DNA of 64,000 nt, taken from contig NZ_CP059055.1 of the NCBI RefSeq assembly GCF_014058685.1, positions 806,001 through 870,000 of the forward strand, in the 5' to 3' direction. The number at the start of each line of letters is the position of its first letter. Positions within the stretch are counted from its first letter, which is position 1. The notes below the pieces were generated by a model. That model had not been told where the DNA came from and did not search any database. It saw only the letters and a program-made list of their open reading frames with translations. The DNA comes from Lactobacillus johnsonii (GTDB lineage Bacteria; Bacillota; Bacilli; Lactobacillales; Lactobacillaceae). The translations under genes and the position numbers were made by a program. This document shows, in pieces, positions 18,827 to 26,455 of this stretch.

Positions 18827-19783
18827 ATGGCAACTTTAGAGCAACCATATTTAGATTTACTAAGTAAAATAATGAATGAAGGGCATGACAAGGAAGATAG
18901 AACTGGAACAGGTACTAGAAGCCTGTTTGGAGCCCAAATGAGATTTGATTTAAATGATGGTTTTCCGATTTTAACTACTAAAAAAATACCTTTTGGACTT
19001 ATTAAGAGCGAATTATTATGGTTTTTACGGGGAGACACTAATATCCGTTTTTTGCTAGAACATAATAATCACATTTGGGATGAATGGGCCTTTAAAAACT
19101 GGGTAAAGAGTAATGAGTATCAGGGCCCAGATATGACTAATTTTGGTCTTAGAAGTCAAGAAGACCCAGAATTTAAAAAGATCTATCAAGAAGAAATGGA
19201 AAAATTTGATCAAAAAGTCCTAGCAGATCAAACTTTTGCAGAAAAGTATGGAAATTTAGGAGATGTTTATGGTGCCCAGTGGAGACATTGGCAGAAACGT
19301 GAGGGTGGTTTTATTGATCAAATTCAAAATGTAATTGATCAAATTAAGAAAACACCATACTCTCGACGCTTAATTGTGAGTGCATGGAATCCAGAGGATG
19401 TACCAACGTCCGCCTTACCTCCATGTCATGTTTTGTTTCAGTTTTATGTTAATGATGGTCGTTTAAGTCTACAGCTGTATCAAAGATCCGGAGATATGTT
19501 TTTGGGTGTACCGTTTAATATTGCAAGTTATGCTTTACTAGTAAATTTGATCGCACGTGAAACGGGTCTAAAGCCAGGTGAATTTATTCATACTTTAGGG
19601 GATGCTCATATTTATAAGAATCACTTTAACCAAGTTAAAGAATTATTGAATCGATCTGCATATGATGCTCCCATGCTTTGGCTAAATCCGGATAAAAAAT
19701 TAGTACAGGATTTTGAAATGAAAGATATCAAGTTAATTAATTACCGGCATCATGGCACTATTAAGGCGCCGGTAGCCGTTTAA
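18827..19783 (+). CDS. thyA: Thymidylate synthase
   Basis: A 318-aa ThyA that methylates dUMP to dTMP using methylene-tetrahydrofolate. It has the folate/phosphate arginine in DRTGTGTRS, the catalytic Cys200 in [13 protein letters not shown], and [16 protein letters not shown]. At 318 aa it is the long lactobacillar form with an insertion of roughly 50 residues (about 90-140), as in the L. casei enzyme. folA follows 17 bases later; dihydrofolate made here is the substrate of that enzyme. Confidence 0.98.
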   Translation: MATLEQPYLDLLSKIMNEGHDKEDRTGTGTRSLFGAQMRFDLNDGFPILTTKKIPFGLIKSELLWFLRGDTNIRFLLEHNNHIWDEWAFKNWVKSNEYQGPDMTNFGLRSQEDPEFKKIYQEEMEKFDQKVLADQTFAEKYGNLGDVYGAQWRHWQKREGGFIDQIQNVIDQIKKTPYSRRLIVSAWNPEDVPTSALPPCHVLFQFYVNDGRLSLQLYQRSGDMFLGVPFNIASYALLVNLIARETGLKPGEFIHTLGDAHIYKNHFNQVKELLNRSAYDAPMLWLNPDKKLVQDFEMKDIKLINYRHHGTIKAPVAV

Positions 19784-19800
19784 ATGTTGAGGAAAGAACA

Positions 19801-20304
19801 ATGATTAGATTTATTTGGGCAGAAGATGAGGATGGACGTATTGGTTACCAAGGTGCTTTGCCCTGGCATTTGCCCGCTGATTTAAAACATTTTAAAGAGC
19901 TGACTAGTAATCATATTATCGTTATGGGACGAAAAACATTTGATAGTTTTCCAGGATTACTTCCTAAAAGAAAACATATCATCCTTTCTACTAATCCAAT
20001 TTTACAACGTAAATATCAAGATAATTCACGAGTTAAAGTTTTTTCACAAATTAAACAGTTGAAAAATTGGATCGAAGATCACACTGAAGAAACAATTGAT
20101 ATTATTGGGGGTGCTGAAGTTTTTAAAGAATTTAAGGATGAAGTAGATGTTCTTGAAAAGACAAAAATTCACCATATATTTAAGTGTGATACATGGATGC
20201 CGGAACTAAAGTACGAAGACTTTGAATTAGTAAATTCCGAAAGTCATCATCCAAATGGAAATAATAAATTTGATTACGACTTTTTAGAGTATAAGAGAAT
20301 ATAA
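19801..20304 (+). CDS. folA: Dihydrofolate reductase
   Basis: A 167-aa NADPH-dependent reductase and the target of trimethoprim. It shows FIWAEDEDGRIGYQGALPWHLPADLKHFK, here split as IGYQGALPWHLPADLK (about 18-33), IIVMGRKTFDSFPGLLPKR (about 40-58) and IIGGAEVFKEF (about 101-111). It forms a two-gene unit with thyA and ends in a strong terminator. Confidence 0.98.
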   Translation: MIRFIWAEDEDGRIGYQGALPWHLPADLKHFKELTSNHIIVMGRKTFDSFPGLLPKRKHIILSTNPILQRKYQDNSRVKVFSQIKQLKNWIEDHTEETIDIIGGAEVFKEFKDEVDVLEKTKIHHIFKCDTWMPELKYEDFELVNSESHHPNGNNKFDYDFLEYKRI

Positions 20305-20330
20305 GGAACTTCAGTTATAAATTATTTAGA

Positions 20331-20375
20331 AATGCTGATATTTATTACTTTTTTGTAATGGTATCAGCATTTTTA
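20331..20375 (+). terminator. Intrinsic terminator after folA
   Basis: A perfect 10-bp stem (AATGCTGATA / TATCAGCATT), with a loop that itself can form TTAC/GTAA, and a TTTTT tail. Confidence 0.88.
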
Positions 20376-20383
20376 TGTATTTA

Positions 20384-20395
20384 GTTACCGGTAAC
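20384..20395. promoter_or_regulatory. 12-bp perfect palindrome upstream of the MFS sugar transporter
   Basis: GTTACCGGTAAC is a perfect palindrome with a central CG-type symmetry, resembling operators of LacI/GalR-type sugar regulators. It sits 15 bases before the first cre-like site. No regulator gene is adjacent, so the protein that would bind is unknown. Confidence 0.5.
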
Positions 20396-20409
20396 AATTA
20401 ATCCTGTAT

Positions 20410-20423
20410 TGAAAGCATTTTCA
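20410..20423 (+). promoter_or_regulatory. cre site 1 (CcpA), upstream of the MFS transporter
   Basis: TGAAAGCATTTTCA matches the catabolite response element consensus TGWAASCGNTTWCA in 13 of 14 positions. It lies upstream of the probable -10 (TATAAA, 20435-20440). Confidence 0.7.
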
Positions 20424-20445
20424 CTCTTGCTTAATATAAAATTAT

Positions 20446-20459
20446 TGAAAGCGTTTAGC
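20446..20459 (+). promoter_or_regulatory. cre site 2 (CcpA), at the transcript start of the MFS transporter
   Basis: TGAAAGCGTTTAGC matches the cre consensus in 12 of 14 positions, including the central CG. Its place just after the -10 fits a roadblock site for glucose repression. Confidence 0.7.
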
Positions 20460-20480
20460 TGAAAAGTGAGGGAGAAAATT

Positions 20481-21824
20481 ATGGATGAAAATAACAAAGT
20501 ATCTGGCTTACCAGAACTTGCAAAAAGTGTGATCTGGATGATTAATTTTGGGTACTTAGGTATTCAAATTGCTTTTACTCTTGAAACATCACAAATGAGT
20601 CGAATTTTTCAAACCTTAGGAGCTGATCCAACTAAGCTAGGGTGGTTCTTTATTTTACCGCCTTTGGCTGGGTTAGTGGTACAGCCAGCTATTGGATCAT
20701 TCTCTGACCGAACTTGGGCTCCAAAACTTGGTGGAAGAAGATTACCTTACTTATTAATTGGGATGATCTTTGCAGTGATTATGATGTTATTTTTGCCAAA
20801 CATTGGGAGTTTAGGCTTAGGATATGGCTCTATTGAAGCATTAGTATTTGGAGCTATTGCAATTGCAATTTTAGATGTAGCAGCAAATATGGCTATGCAA
20901 CCATTTAAAATGATGATTGGTGATATGGTTAATGATGAGCAAAAATCATATGCATATGGTATACAAAGTATGCTTTCAAATTCAGGTGCAGTAATTGCAG
21001 CATTTTTCCCATTTCTATTAACAGTTCTAGGAGTTGCTAATACTGCTAAAAAGGGTGTAGTACCTCAATCAGTTGTAATTTCATTTTATGTAGGAGCTAC
21101 AATACTTGTCATTACAAGTTTGTTAACCGTAACAAAAGTTCATGAATATGATCCAAAAACTTATGCTCGTTATCATGGTATTAAAGAAGAAGATAACAAA
21201 GAAGGCGGAAACTGGTTTGAACTGTTAAAAAAGGCACCTAAAGTTTTCTGGCAAGTTTCATTAGTACAATTATTTTGTTGGTTTTCATTCCAATATTTAT
21301 CAACTTATGCTACAGGTGCAATTGCAGAAAATGTTTGGAAAGTAACAGATCCATCTTCGGCTGGTTATCAATTAGCCGGAAACTGGTTTGGGGTTTTAAC
21401 AGCTGTTCAATCAATTGCCGCAGTGATATGGTCATATGTTTTGGCAAAGGTGCCAAATGATCATCATAAGGTTGGATATGGTATTAGTTTATTATTAGGA
21501 GCAATAGGATATGGTTCCATCTTCTTTATCCATTCTCAAAATATTTTGATTGTATCATTTATTTTAATTGGAATTTCTTGGGCAGCTATGAACACTTATC
21601 CACTAACTATGGTTTCTAATGCCTTATCCGGTAAACACATGGGGACGTATCTAGGTTTATTTAATTGTTCCATTTGCTTACCTCAAATAATTGCTTCATT
21701 ATTAAGCTTTATACTATTTCCACTAATGAAATATTCAATGCCGGCGATGATGCTGACTGCAGGAATTTCGGGTATTTTAGCAGCAGTTTGTGTGCTGTTT
21801 ATTAAGGAAACATATAAAAACTAA
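20481..21824 (+). CDS. MFS sugar transporter, SLC45 / maltose permease-like
   Basis: A 447-aa membrane protein with about 12 hydrophobic segments. PALIGSFSDRTWAPKLGGRRLPYL-like sequence (QPAIGSFSDRTW and GGRRLPYLLIGM, about 65-90) is the loop 2-3 motif of the SLC45/sucrose-type MFS branch that in lactobacilli includes maltose permeases. I start it at ATG 20481, six bases after GAGGGAG; the GTG at 20466 lies inside the ribosome site region. Two cre sites and a palindromic operator upstream point to sugar-controlled expression. There is no maltose phosphorylase beside it, so the substrate is uncertain. Confidence 0.85.
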   Translation: MDENNKVSGLPELAKSVIWMINFGYLGIQIAFTLETSQMSRIFQTLGADPTKLGWFFILPPLAGLVVQPAIGSFSDRTWAPKLGGRRLPYLLIGMIFAVIMMLFLPNIGSLGLGYGSIEALVFGAIAIAILDVAANMAMQPFKMMIGDMVNDEQKSYAYGIQSMLSNSGAVIAAFFPFLLTVLGVANTAKKGVVPQSVVISFYVGATILVITSLLTVTKVHEYDPKTYARYHGIKEEDNKEGGNWFELLKKAPKVFWQVSLVQLFCWFSFQYLSTYATGAIAENVWKVTDPSSAGYQLAGNWFGVLTAVQSIAAVIWSYVLAKVPNDHHKVGYGISLLLGAIGYGSIFFIHSQNILIVSFILIGISWAAMNTYPLTMVSNALSGKHMGTYLGLFNCSICLPQIIASLLSFILFPLMKYSMPAMMLTAGISGILAAVCVLFIKETYKN

Positions 21825-21833
21825 AGTTTATTA

Positions 21834-21879
21834 AAAATAGGTTACTCTGATAAAAATATCAAAGTAACCTATTTTTCTA
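21834..21879. terminator. Bidirectional terminator between the MFS gene and the proton ATPase
   Basis: Stem AAATAGGTTACT / AGTAACCTATTT with an inner TGATA/TATCA helix, flanked by A and T runs. It serves both convergent genes. Confidence 0.88.
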
Positions 21880-21897
21880 TGGATTTAGTATGGGTTA

Positions 21898-24165
21898 TTA
21901 CTTGTTTTTCATAATTGGTTGATAGAATAAATCAATTATAATTGCTGCAATTAAAGCTACAATTATGGTTAAGCCAAGATTTGCAAAGCTAATTTGAGTC
22001 ATAGCTAAACCCAATAATGCTAAAGCAAAAGTTAGCAAGACATCAATAATTTGAACTATAGCAACTGATTTTGATGGAGCTGACTGCCAGAAAAATTTTC
22101 TAGTTCTAGTAATTAATACAATCAACATTGCACTTAAAACTAAATAAACATAAACCATTGTAGAAACAGTTCCTTGAGCATAGTGGTGAGATACAAGGTA
22201 CCAAACAAAGCCAAAACCAATTACAGTCCATCCTGCAGCAAGAGAGAAAGCAATCTTAGCTAATTTAAGCATATTCCAACTTTCAGGCTTATAGGTAATA
22301 TGCGTATTATCGGTTCCAATCATCATAGTTACCATATTATTCATAATGGTATAAATAACCATTGCATTTAATGCCATTGGAATATAGTTAAAGCATAGGT
22401 AACCAAATGTTAAAAGCATTGTTAGTTCTGCTGTCCGAGATAATTTGGTTAATGACCAGGTTGTCATTCTTTGGTAAACTCGATGACCAGCGTCCAGAAT
22501 TTTAACAATTGGAGTTAAACCATCTTCTAGGAGAACCATCTTACCACTTCGTTTAGCAACATCAGCAGCATTTGAAACGGCAATTCCAACTTCAGCTTGC
22601 TTTAATGCGGGAGCATCATTAACTCCGTCACCAGTCATCCCCACAATATAGCCATCTTTTTGGAATAGTTTAACCATCTTAAGCTTGTCTTCCGGTAAAA
22701 CATCAGCAATTCCGGCCAAATCATTAACGTCAGTTTTATCATTGAAATCGTGAATTGAGATAACTTTTCCTTTTAAGCCAACCTCTTTAGCAACAGCTTC
22801 TGCAGTTCTGCGGTTATCTCCAGTCAACATAATTGGTTTGATTCCGCGTTTTTTAAGTTCTTCTAGAGCTTTCTTTGAATCTGACCTGACTTTATCACGT
22901 AAAATGAATATTCCAGCTAGTTTGTCATTAATTAGAACTGCAACTGAACGACCAGCAGTAAAATCAATATTTTTAGCTTCTTTATCAGCATTTTTATCTA
23001 TTAAAGAAAGTTGCTTAAAAGAACCTAACTTAATATTGTAGTTACCAACAATAGCCATTGAATATCCGGTATCAGATGTGAAGGGGACAAATTTTTCCGG
23101 AGTATCAGGACTAATATCTTTTTCTTTTAGGTATTCATCAATGGCAGAATCAATGATACTAGGACTACGTTTATCAGTAGCTGCTCCAACTAAGGCAAGA
23201 ACTTCGTTATTGGGAAGGTTGCTGAGATTGTCCCATTGAGAGACAGCTGTCTTGTTTTCAGTAATTGTGCCAGTTTTATCAAGTAGCAATAAGTTTAAGT
23301 TTGCCGCATCTTGAATACCAGTTAAGTCAGATGTTAATACTCCCTCTTTACTTAAACGAGTTGCCTCAAAAGAATTAGATAAAGCAAATGTAGATGGCAT
23401 AGCAACCGGAATAGAGGCGATAAACATCATGGCTAAGAATGGGAGCATTTCAATGACATTTTGTCCTCGAATCAATGCTGCGATTACTAAAATTAAAGTT
23501 AATACACCGTCTAAGAGACAGAGGTAATAGATAATTTTGGTTAATAGCTGTTGTAAATGACCAGGAGCAGCAGAATTGTTGATTAAATTAATAGTTTTTC
23601 CCGAACGGGAATTGCTTCCTGTTGCCGTTACTACTGCTAGGGCATCTCCATCCACTACGGTAGTTCCGGCATAGGCGGTATCACCGACAGATTTTTTAAT
23701 TGCTTTTGATTCACCAGTAATGGAGCTTTCATCAACTGTAATCTGCCCTTGAGCAATTTTTACGTCAGCTGCTAAAACATCTCCGCGTTTTAAGCTGATT
23801 AAGTCTCCAACAGCAAGGAATTTTGAATTTATTTGTTTCCATTTACCACTTCTTTTTACAGAGACTGTTGGAGTTAGCTCATGAGAAATTGTATTTAAAA
23901 CTCTACGAGACTTTTTCTTTTGTGTAGCTCCATTAAACGCTGCAAATAAAAGCATTAATAAAACAAATAAGGACTGGATCCATTTACCTAAAATACATTC
24001 TAATAGTAAGGCTCCTTCTAAAATCCAGGCCGATAAGTTCCATAACTTGGACATAAATTCTTTAAAGAAATTAAATTCAGGTTCGGGAACTTCATTTAGA
24101 CCATCTTTTTTAAGACGCTCTTCTGCCTGGCCATCGGTTAACCCTTGCAGTTCTTTATTTTCCAT
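21898..24165 (-). CDS. Plasma-membrane proton-efflux P-type ATPase (P3A)
   Basis: A 755-aa ion pump. Phosphorylation site Asp296 in LLLLDKTGTITENK, actuator motif SSITGESKAI (about 147-156), and hinge TGDGVNDAPALKQAEVGIAVSNAADVAKRS (in parts, TGDGVNDAPAL) are present. The N-terminus (LTDGQAEERLKKDGLNEVPEPE) and overall length match the P3A proton ATPases of fungi, plants and some bacteria and not the calcium type. It would export protons at ATP cost, useful at low pH beside the F-type ATPase. A LysR gene starts divergently 123 bases away. Confidence 0.88.
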   Translation of the reverse strand: MENKELQGLTDGQAEERLKKDGLNEVPEPEFNFFKEFMSKLWNLSAWILEGALLLECILGKWIQSLFVLLMLLFAAFNGATQKKKSRRVLNTISHELTPTVSVKRSGKWKQINSKFLAVGDLISLKRGDVLAADVKIAQGQITVDESSITGESKAIKKSVGDTAYAGTTVVDGDALAVVTATGSNSRSGKTINLINNSAAPGHLQQLLTKIIYYLCLLDGVLTLILVIAALIRGQNVIEMLPFLAMMFIASIPVAMPSTFALSNSFEATRLSKEGVLTSDLTGIQDAANLNLLLLDKTGTITENKTAVSQWDNLSNLPNNEVLALVGAATDKRSPSIIDSAIDEYLKEKDISPDTPEKFVPFTSDTGYSMAIVGNYNIKLGSFKQLSLIDKNADKEAKNIDFTAGRSVAVLINDKLAGIFILRDKVRSDSKKALEELKKRGIKPIMLTGDNRRTAEAVAKEVGLKGKVISIHDFNDKTDVNDLAGIADVLPEDKLKMVKLFQKDGYIVGMTGDGVNDAPALKQAEVGIAVSNAADVAKRSGKMVLLEDGLTPIVKILDAGHRVYQRMTTWSLTKLSRTAELTMLLTFGYLCFNYIPMALNAMVIYTIMNNMVTMMIGTDNTHITYKPESWNMLKLAKIAFSLAAGWTVIGFGFVWYLVSHHYAQGTVSTMVYVYLVLSAMLIVLITRTRKFFWQSAPSKSVAIVQIIDVLLTFALALLGLAMTQISFANLGLTIIVALIAAIIIDLFYQPIMKNK

Positions 24166-24186
24166 AAAAATCCTCCGTTAATTCTC

Positions 24187-24232
24187 TATTTTCTTAAAAT
24201 ATTTTAGCGCAGTTCTTGTTATTAAGAAAATA
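24187..24232. promoter_or_regulatory. Inverted repeat between the proton ATPase and lysR-type gene
   Basis: An 11-bp perfect inverted repeat (TATTTTCTTAA at 24187-24197 and TTAAGAAAATA at 24222-24232) with a 24-base spacer lies in the divergent promoter region. It is a candidate binding site for the adjacent LysR regulator, although LysR sites usually have shorter arms with T-N11-A spacing. Confidence 0.5.
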
Positions 24233-24288
24233 TCAAATTAAGATAGGAGATATTAAAAATATAGATAATAAGTTAAAAGGTATTAATA

Positions 24289-25137
24289 ATGAATATTAAA
24301 CAATTAAAATATTTTTTAGTGGTTGCTGAAGAGCGGCAGATTACGTCAGCTGCTAAAAAGTTATATATTGCTCAGCCACCTTTAAGTTATCAGTTAAAAC
24401 AATTAGAAAAAGAAGTAGGGGTGCAGCTTTTTGTTAGAACTGCTCATGGGATAGAACTAACAGAAGAGGGAAAAGTATTTCAAAAATATGCTGAAAAAAT
24501 TGTTGCTCTGAGTATATCTGCTAAAAGCCAAATCCATCAAATTAAAGAGGGTGAATTAGGAAAAATTAGAATCGGAGTCATTTCTTCTTGTGGTGGAGTT
24601 GTCCCAAACGAGCAATTTAAAAAATTAGTAAAATACTATCCTAATGTATCCTTTGAAATACATGAAGCAAATACTTTTGGCATTGTTGAACAACTACAAG
24701 ACGGAATAGTAGATTTAGGAATAGTGCGGACACCTTTTAATCTTGAAGGACTAAATTTTAAAGACTTTCACCAGGAACCAATGGTAGCAGTGACAAGAGA
24801 AGAATTTTTTGAAAGAGGAGAAATTAAACATCTTGATGAATTAAAAGATAGGCCGATAATTTTATACCGAAGATTTCAAGAAGTATTCAATCGTAGTTTT
24901 CGGCATCAGGGAATAAGGCCGTTCTATTCAGTAACTTGTGATGATGCAAGAACAGCAATTCACTGGGCGGATAAAGGTTTAGGGATAGCTTTAGTTCCGG
25001 AATCGATTGCCTTTACTTATGCAAAAAGTAAGATTATCCCAGTAAAGCATACTAACTGGATTACCCACTTAAATTTAGTATGGCGTAAAGATAGAGAGGT
25101 GACGCCACTAATGGAAAAGATTATTGAAATGTTTTAA
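24289..25137 (+). CDS. LysR family transcriptional regulator
   Basis: A 282-aa protein. The N-terminal helix-turn-helix (about 1-60) has MNIKQLKYFLVVAEERQITSAAKKL in family order, with QPPLSYQLKQLEKEVGVQLFVR. The C-terminal part (about 90-282) is the two-lobe periplasmic-binding-type effector domain with IRIGVISSCGGVVP and the GLGIALVPES segment. Being divergent from the P3A proton ATPase gene, it probably controls that gene and itself. The effector is unknown. Confidence 0.92.
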   Translation: MNIKQLKYFLVVAEERQITSAAKKLYIAQPPLSYQLKQLEKEVGVQLFVRTAHGIELTEEGKVFQKYAEKIVALSISAKSQIHQIKEGELGKIRIGVISSCGGVVPNEQFKKLVKYYPNVSFEIHEANTFGIVEQLQDGIVDLGIVRTPFNLEGLNFKDFHQEPMVAVTREEFFERGEIKHLDELKDRPIILYRRFQEVFNRSFRHQGIRPFYSVTCDDARTAIHWADKGLGIALVPESIAFTYAKSKIIPVKHTNWITHLNLVWRKDREVTPLMEKIIEMF

Positions 25138-25145
25138 ATTAAAAA

Positions 25146-25167
25146 AGCCAACCACTTTTGGTTGGCT
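25146..25167 (-). terminator. Terminator for the 31-aa minus-strand gene
   Basis: A perfect 8-bp stem (AGCCAACC / GGTTGGCT) with a 6-base loop. The T-run follows on the minus strand (plus strand A25141-25146), so the terminator mainly serves the small gene at 25175-25270; on the plus strand there is no T-tract. Confidence 0.8.
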
Positions 25168-25174
25168 AAAAAAT

Positions 25175-25270
25175 CTAATTATGTTTAACAATTTTATAGT
25201 TTAGATAACGCTCAACAGCCTGGCGCATCAACTTGATTTTGCGGGGCTTGTAAATAATGATCTTTGCCAT
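25175..25270 (-). CDS. Small basic protein, 31 aa, unknown function
   Basis: A short frame read on the minus strand. It begins MAKIIIYKPRKIKLMR (residues 1-16) and continues QAVERYLNYKIVKHN (17-31). It has a good GAAAGGA ribosome site with 8-base spacing and its own intrinsic terminator 8 bases after the stop, which argues for a real expressed gene. The product is very basic (about 9 Lys/Arg) and could form an amphipathic helix. I do not recognise a family. It is convergent with the LysR gene. A regulatory RNA with a chance frame is the alternative. Confidence 0.6.
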   Translation of the reverse strand: MAKIIIYKPRKIKLMRQAVERYLNYKIVKHN

Positions 25271-25397
25271 AATACGAGTCCTTTCATTATCAATTAGTAT
25301 AGCTTTAAGATACAGAAAAACTATGAAAGAATGATGACTTTTTAAAGATTAATTTTAGAATTAGTTATTTTGTATTTACCATTTATTTTTTAATTGC

Positions 25398-25403
25398 TAT
25401 AAT
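25398..25403 (+). promoter_or_regulatory. Promoter -10 of tRNA-Ser
   Basis: A perfect TATAAT lies 16 bases before the tRNA 5' end; a weak -35 (TTTACC, 25375-25380) is 17 bases upstream. Confidence 0.65.
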
Positions 25404-25418
25404 AAAAACGTTGTAATT

Positions 25419-25506
25419 GGAGAGTTGGCAGAGTGGTAATGCACCGGACTCGAAATCCGGCGAACCGGCTTATACCGGCGCGCAGGTTCAAATCCTGTAC
25501 TCTCCT
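25419..25506 (+). tRNA. tRNA-Ser (anticodon CGA)
   Basis: The acceptor arms GGAGAGT / ACTCTCC pair perfectly. The anticodon stem CCGGA / TCCGG encloses the loop CTCGAAA, giving anticodon CGA for UCG codons. A long variable arm (ACCGG / CCGG type) marks a class II serine tRNA, and the T-arm has GGTTCAAATCC. CCA is not encoded. It stands alone, with its own promoter and terminator. Confidence 0.95.
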
Positions 25507-25516
25507 TTAAATTTGG

Positions 25517-25546
25517 TCCGTAAGTAGTAATCTTACGGGCTTTTTT
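25517..25546 (+). terminator. Terminator after tRNA-Ser
   Basis: Stem GTCCGTAAG / CTTACGGGC (with one G-U) and a six-T tail. The following stretch to 25693 is AT-rich and holds only promoter-like sequence for the PAP2 gene. Confidence 0.88.
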
Positions 25547-25693
25547 ATACACTTTGATCGCTAAATATTTGCTCGGGATGAAATCTTATTCTTATTTTTT
25601 ATTGAAATAGTTAAATAAAATTTAAAAACGTATGTGCTTTATTTTTTTGCTGTTACAATATTTATTAGCACAATTAATTGAGGTTAAGTAAAA

Positions 25694-26278
25694 GTGAAAT
25701 TGCATTGTTTAATTCAATTGCTGATTTCGGCATTGATTCTTTTAGGATTAATATTTAACATTAGAAATTCTCGTCTATTTAATTTTTATGATCATTTATT
25801 GCACCATAAACTTGTTAAAAATAGAGACGGTAAAATTTGGAAAGTTATTACAGTCTTAAATGAGCCTAAGGTAATTGTTGTTTGGGACTTTTTATTAGCA
25901 GGACTTTTAGTTTTGTTTCATCACCCTTGGCTTGCTCTTTGGTCTTTAGGTACTTTAGCAGTAACTGATGCAGTTGGAATCTTTTTGAAGCATTCAGTTA
26001 AAAGAAAAAGACCCTTGTCAATGAGAACCTATCGAGATGGCTATAGCTTTCCTAGTGGACATGTATTAAGCGCAACTATTATGTCATTAATGTTATGGCA
26101 AATCTTTGGTCATATTATGGGAATCTGGCTCTTAATTACTTTGATAATCGTATGGGGACTGGTAGTAGTGTCACGTTTAAATATGCGTGCACACTATCCA
26201 TCTGATGTTTTAGGAGCAACAACTTTAGCCCTATTTTGTTTTACAATTGCACAGCAACTTTTAGGATTGGCCTTTTAA
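25694..26278 (+). CDS. PAP2-family phosphatase (membrane phospholipid/undecaprenyl-PP phosphatase type)
   Basis: A 194-aa membrane protein beginning at GTG, with about 5 hydrophobic segments. The three PAP2 motifs are present: KHSVKRKRP (99-107), SFPSGH (118-123, catalytic His) and SRLNMRAHYPSD (about 160-171, catalytic His/Asp). Such proteins remove phosphate from phosphatidylglycerol phosphate or undecaprenyl pyrophosphate at the outer membrane face. Which substrate is used cannot be told. Confidence 0.88.
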   Translation: MKLHCLIQLLISALILLGLIFNIRNSRLFNFYDHLLHHKLVKNRDGKIWKVITVLNEPKVIVVWDFLLAGLLVLFHHPWLALWSLGTLAVTDAVGIFLKHSVKRKRPLSMRTYRDGYSFPSGHVLSATIMSLMLWQIFGHIMGIWLLITLIIVWGLVVVSRLNMRAHYPSDVLGATTLALFCFTIAQQLLGLAF

Positions 26279-26319
26279 TGGTCGATCTTTTTTTATAAAA
26301 AAATAATTGCTTTCTTTAG

Positions 26320-26348
26320 TTTACATACTCACAAAGTTGCTTTAAAAT
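26320..26348 (+). promoter_or_regulatory. Promoter of eno
   Basis: TTTACA (26320-26325), 17-base spacer, TAAAAT (26343-26348). A leader of about 100 bases follows before the enolase start. Confidence 0.7.
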
Positions 26349-26383
26349 AAATCTGTAGTCAAAAGGGCTATGCCTAAAAGCGA

Positions 26384-26429
26384 CGAAAAACACTGACTAG
26401 ATGCCAATTCGGTTAGTTTGTATTTTTCG
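26384..26429 (+). promoter_or_regulatory. Leader hairpin of the enolase mRNA
   Basis: Bases 26384-26400 pair with 26413-26429 over 17 positions with two mismatches and two G-U pairs, around a 12-base loop. There is no T-run after it, so it is not a terminator. It sits near the 5' end of the message and may protect it from decay. Confidence 0.55.
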
Positions 26430-26455
26430 CCACAAATTTAAGGAGGATTTTTTTA

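Noticed and set aside
25146..25167. Hairpin as a terminator for the LysR gene
   Set aside because: The T-run is only on the minus strand, so it fits the small minus-strand gene. It may help plus-strand ending only weakly.
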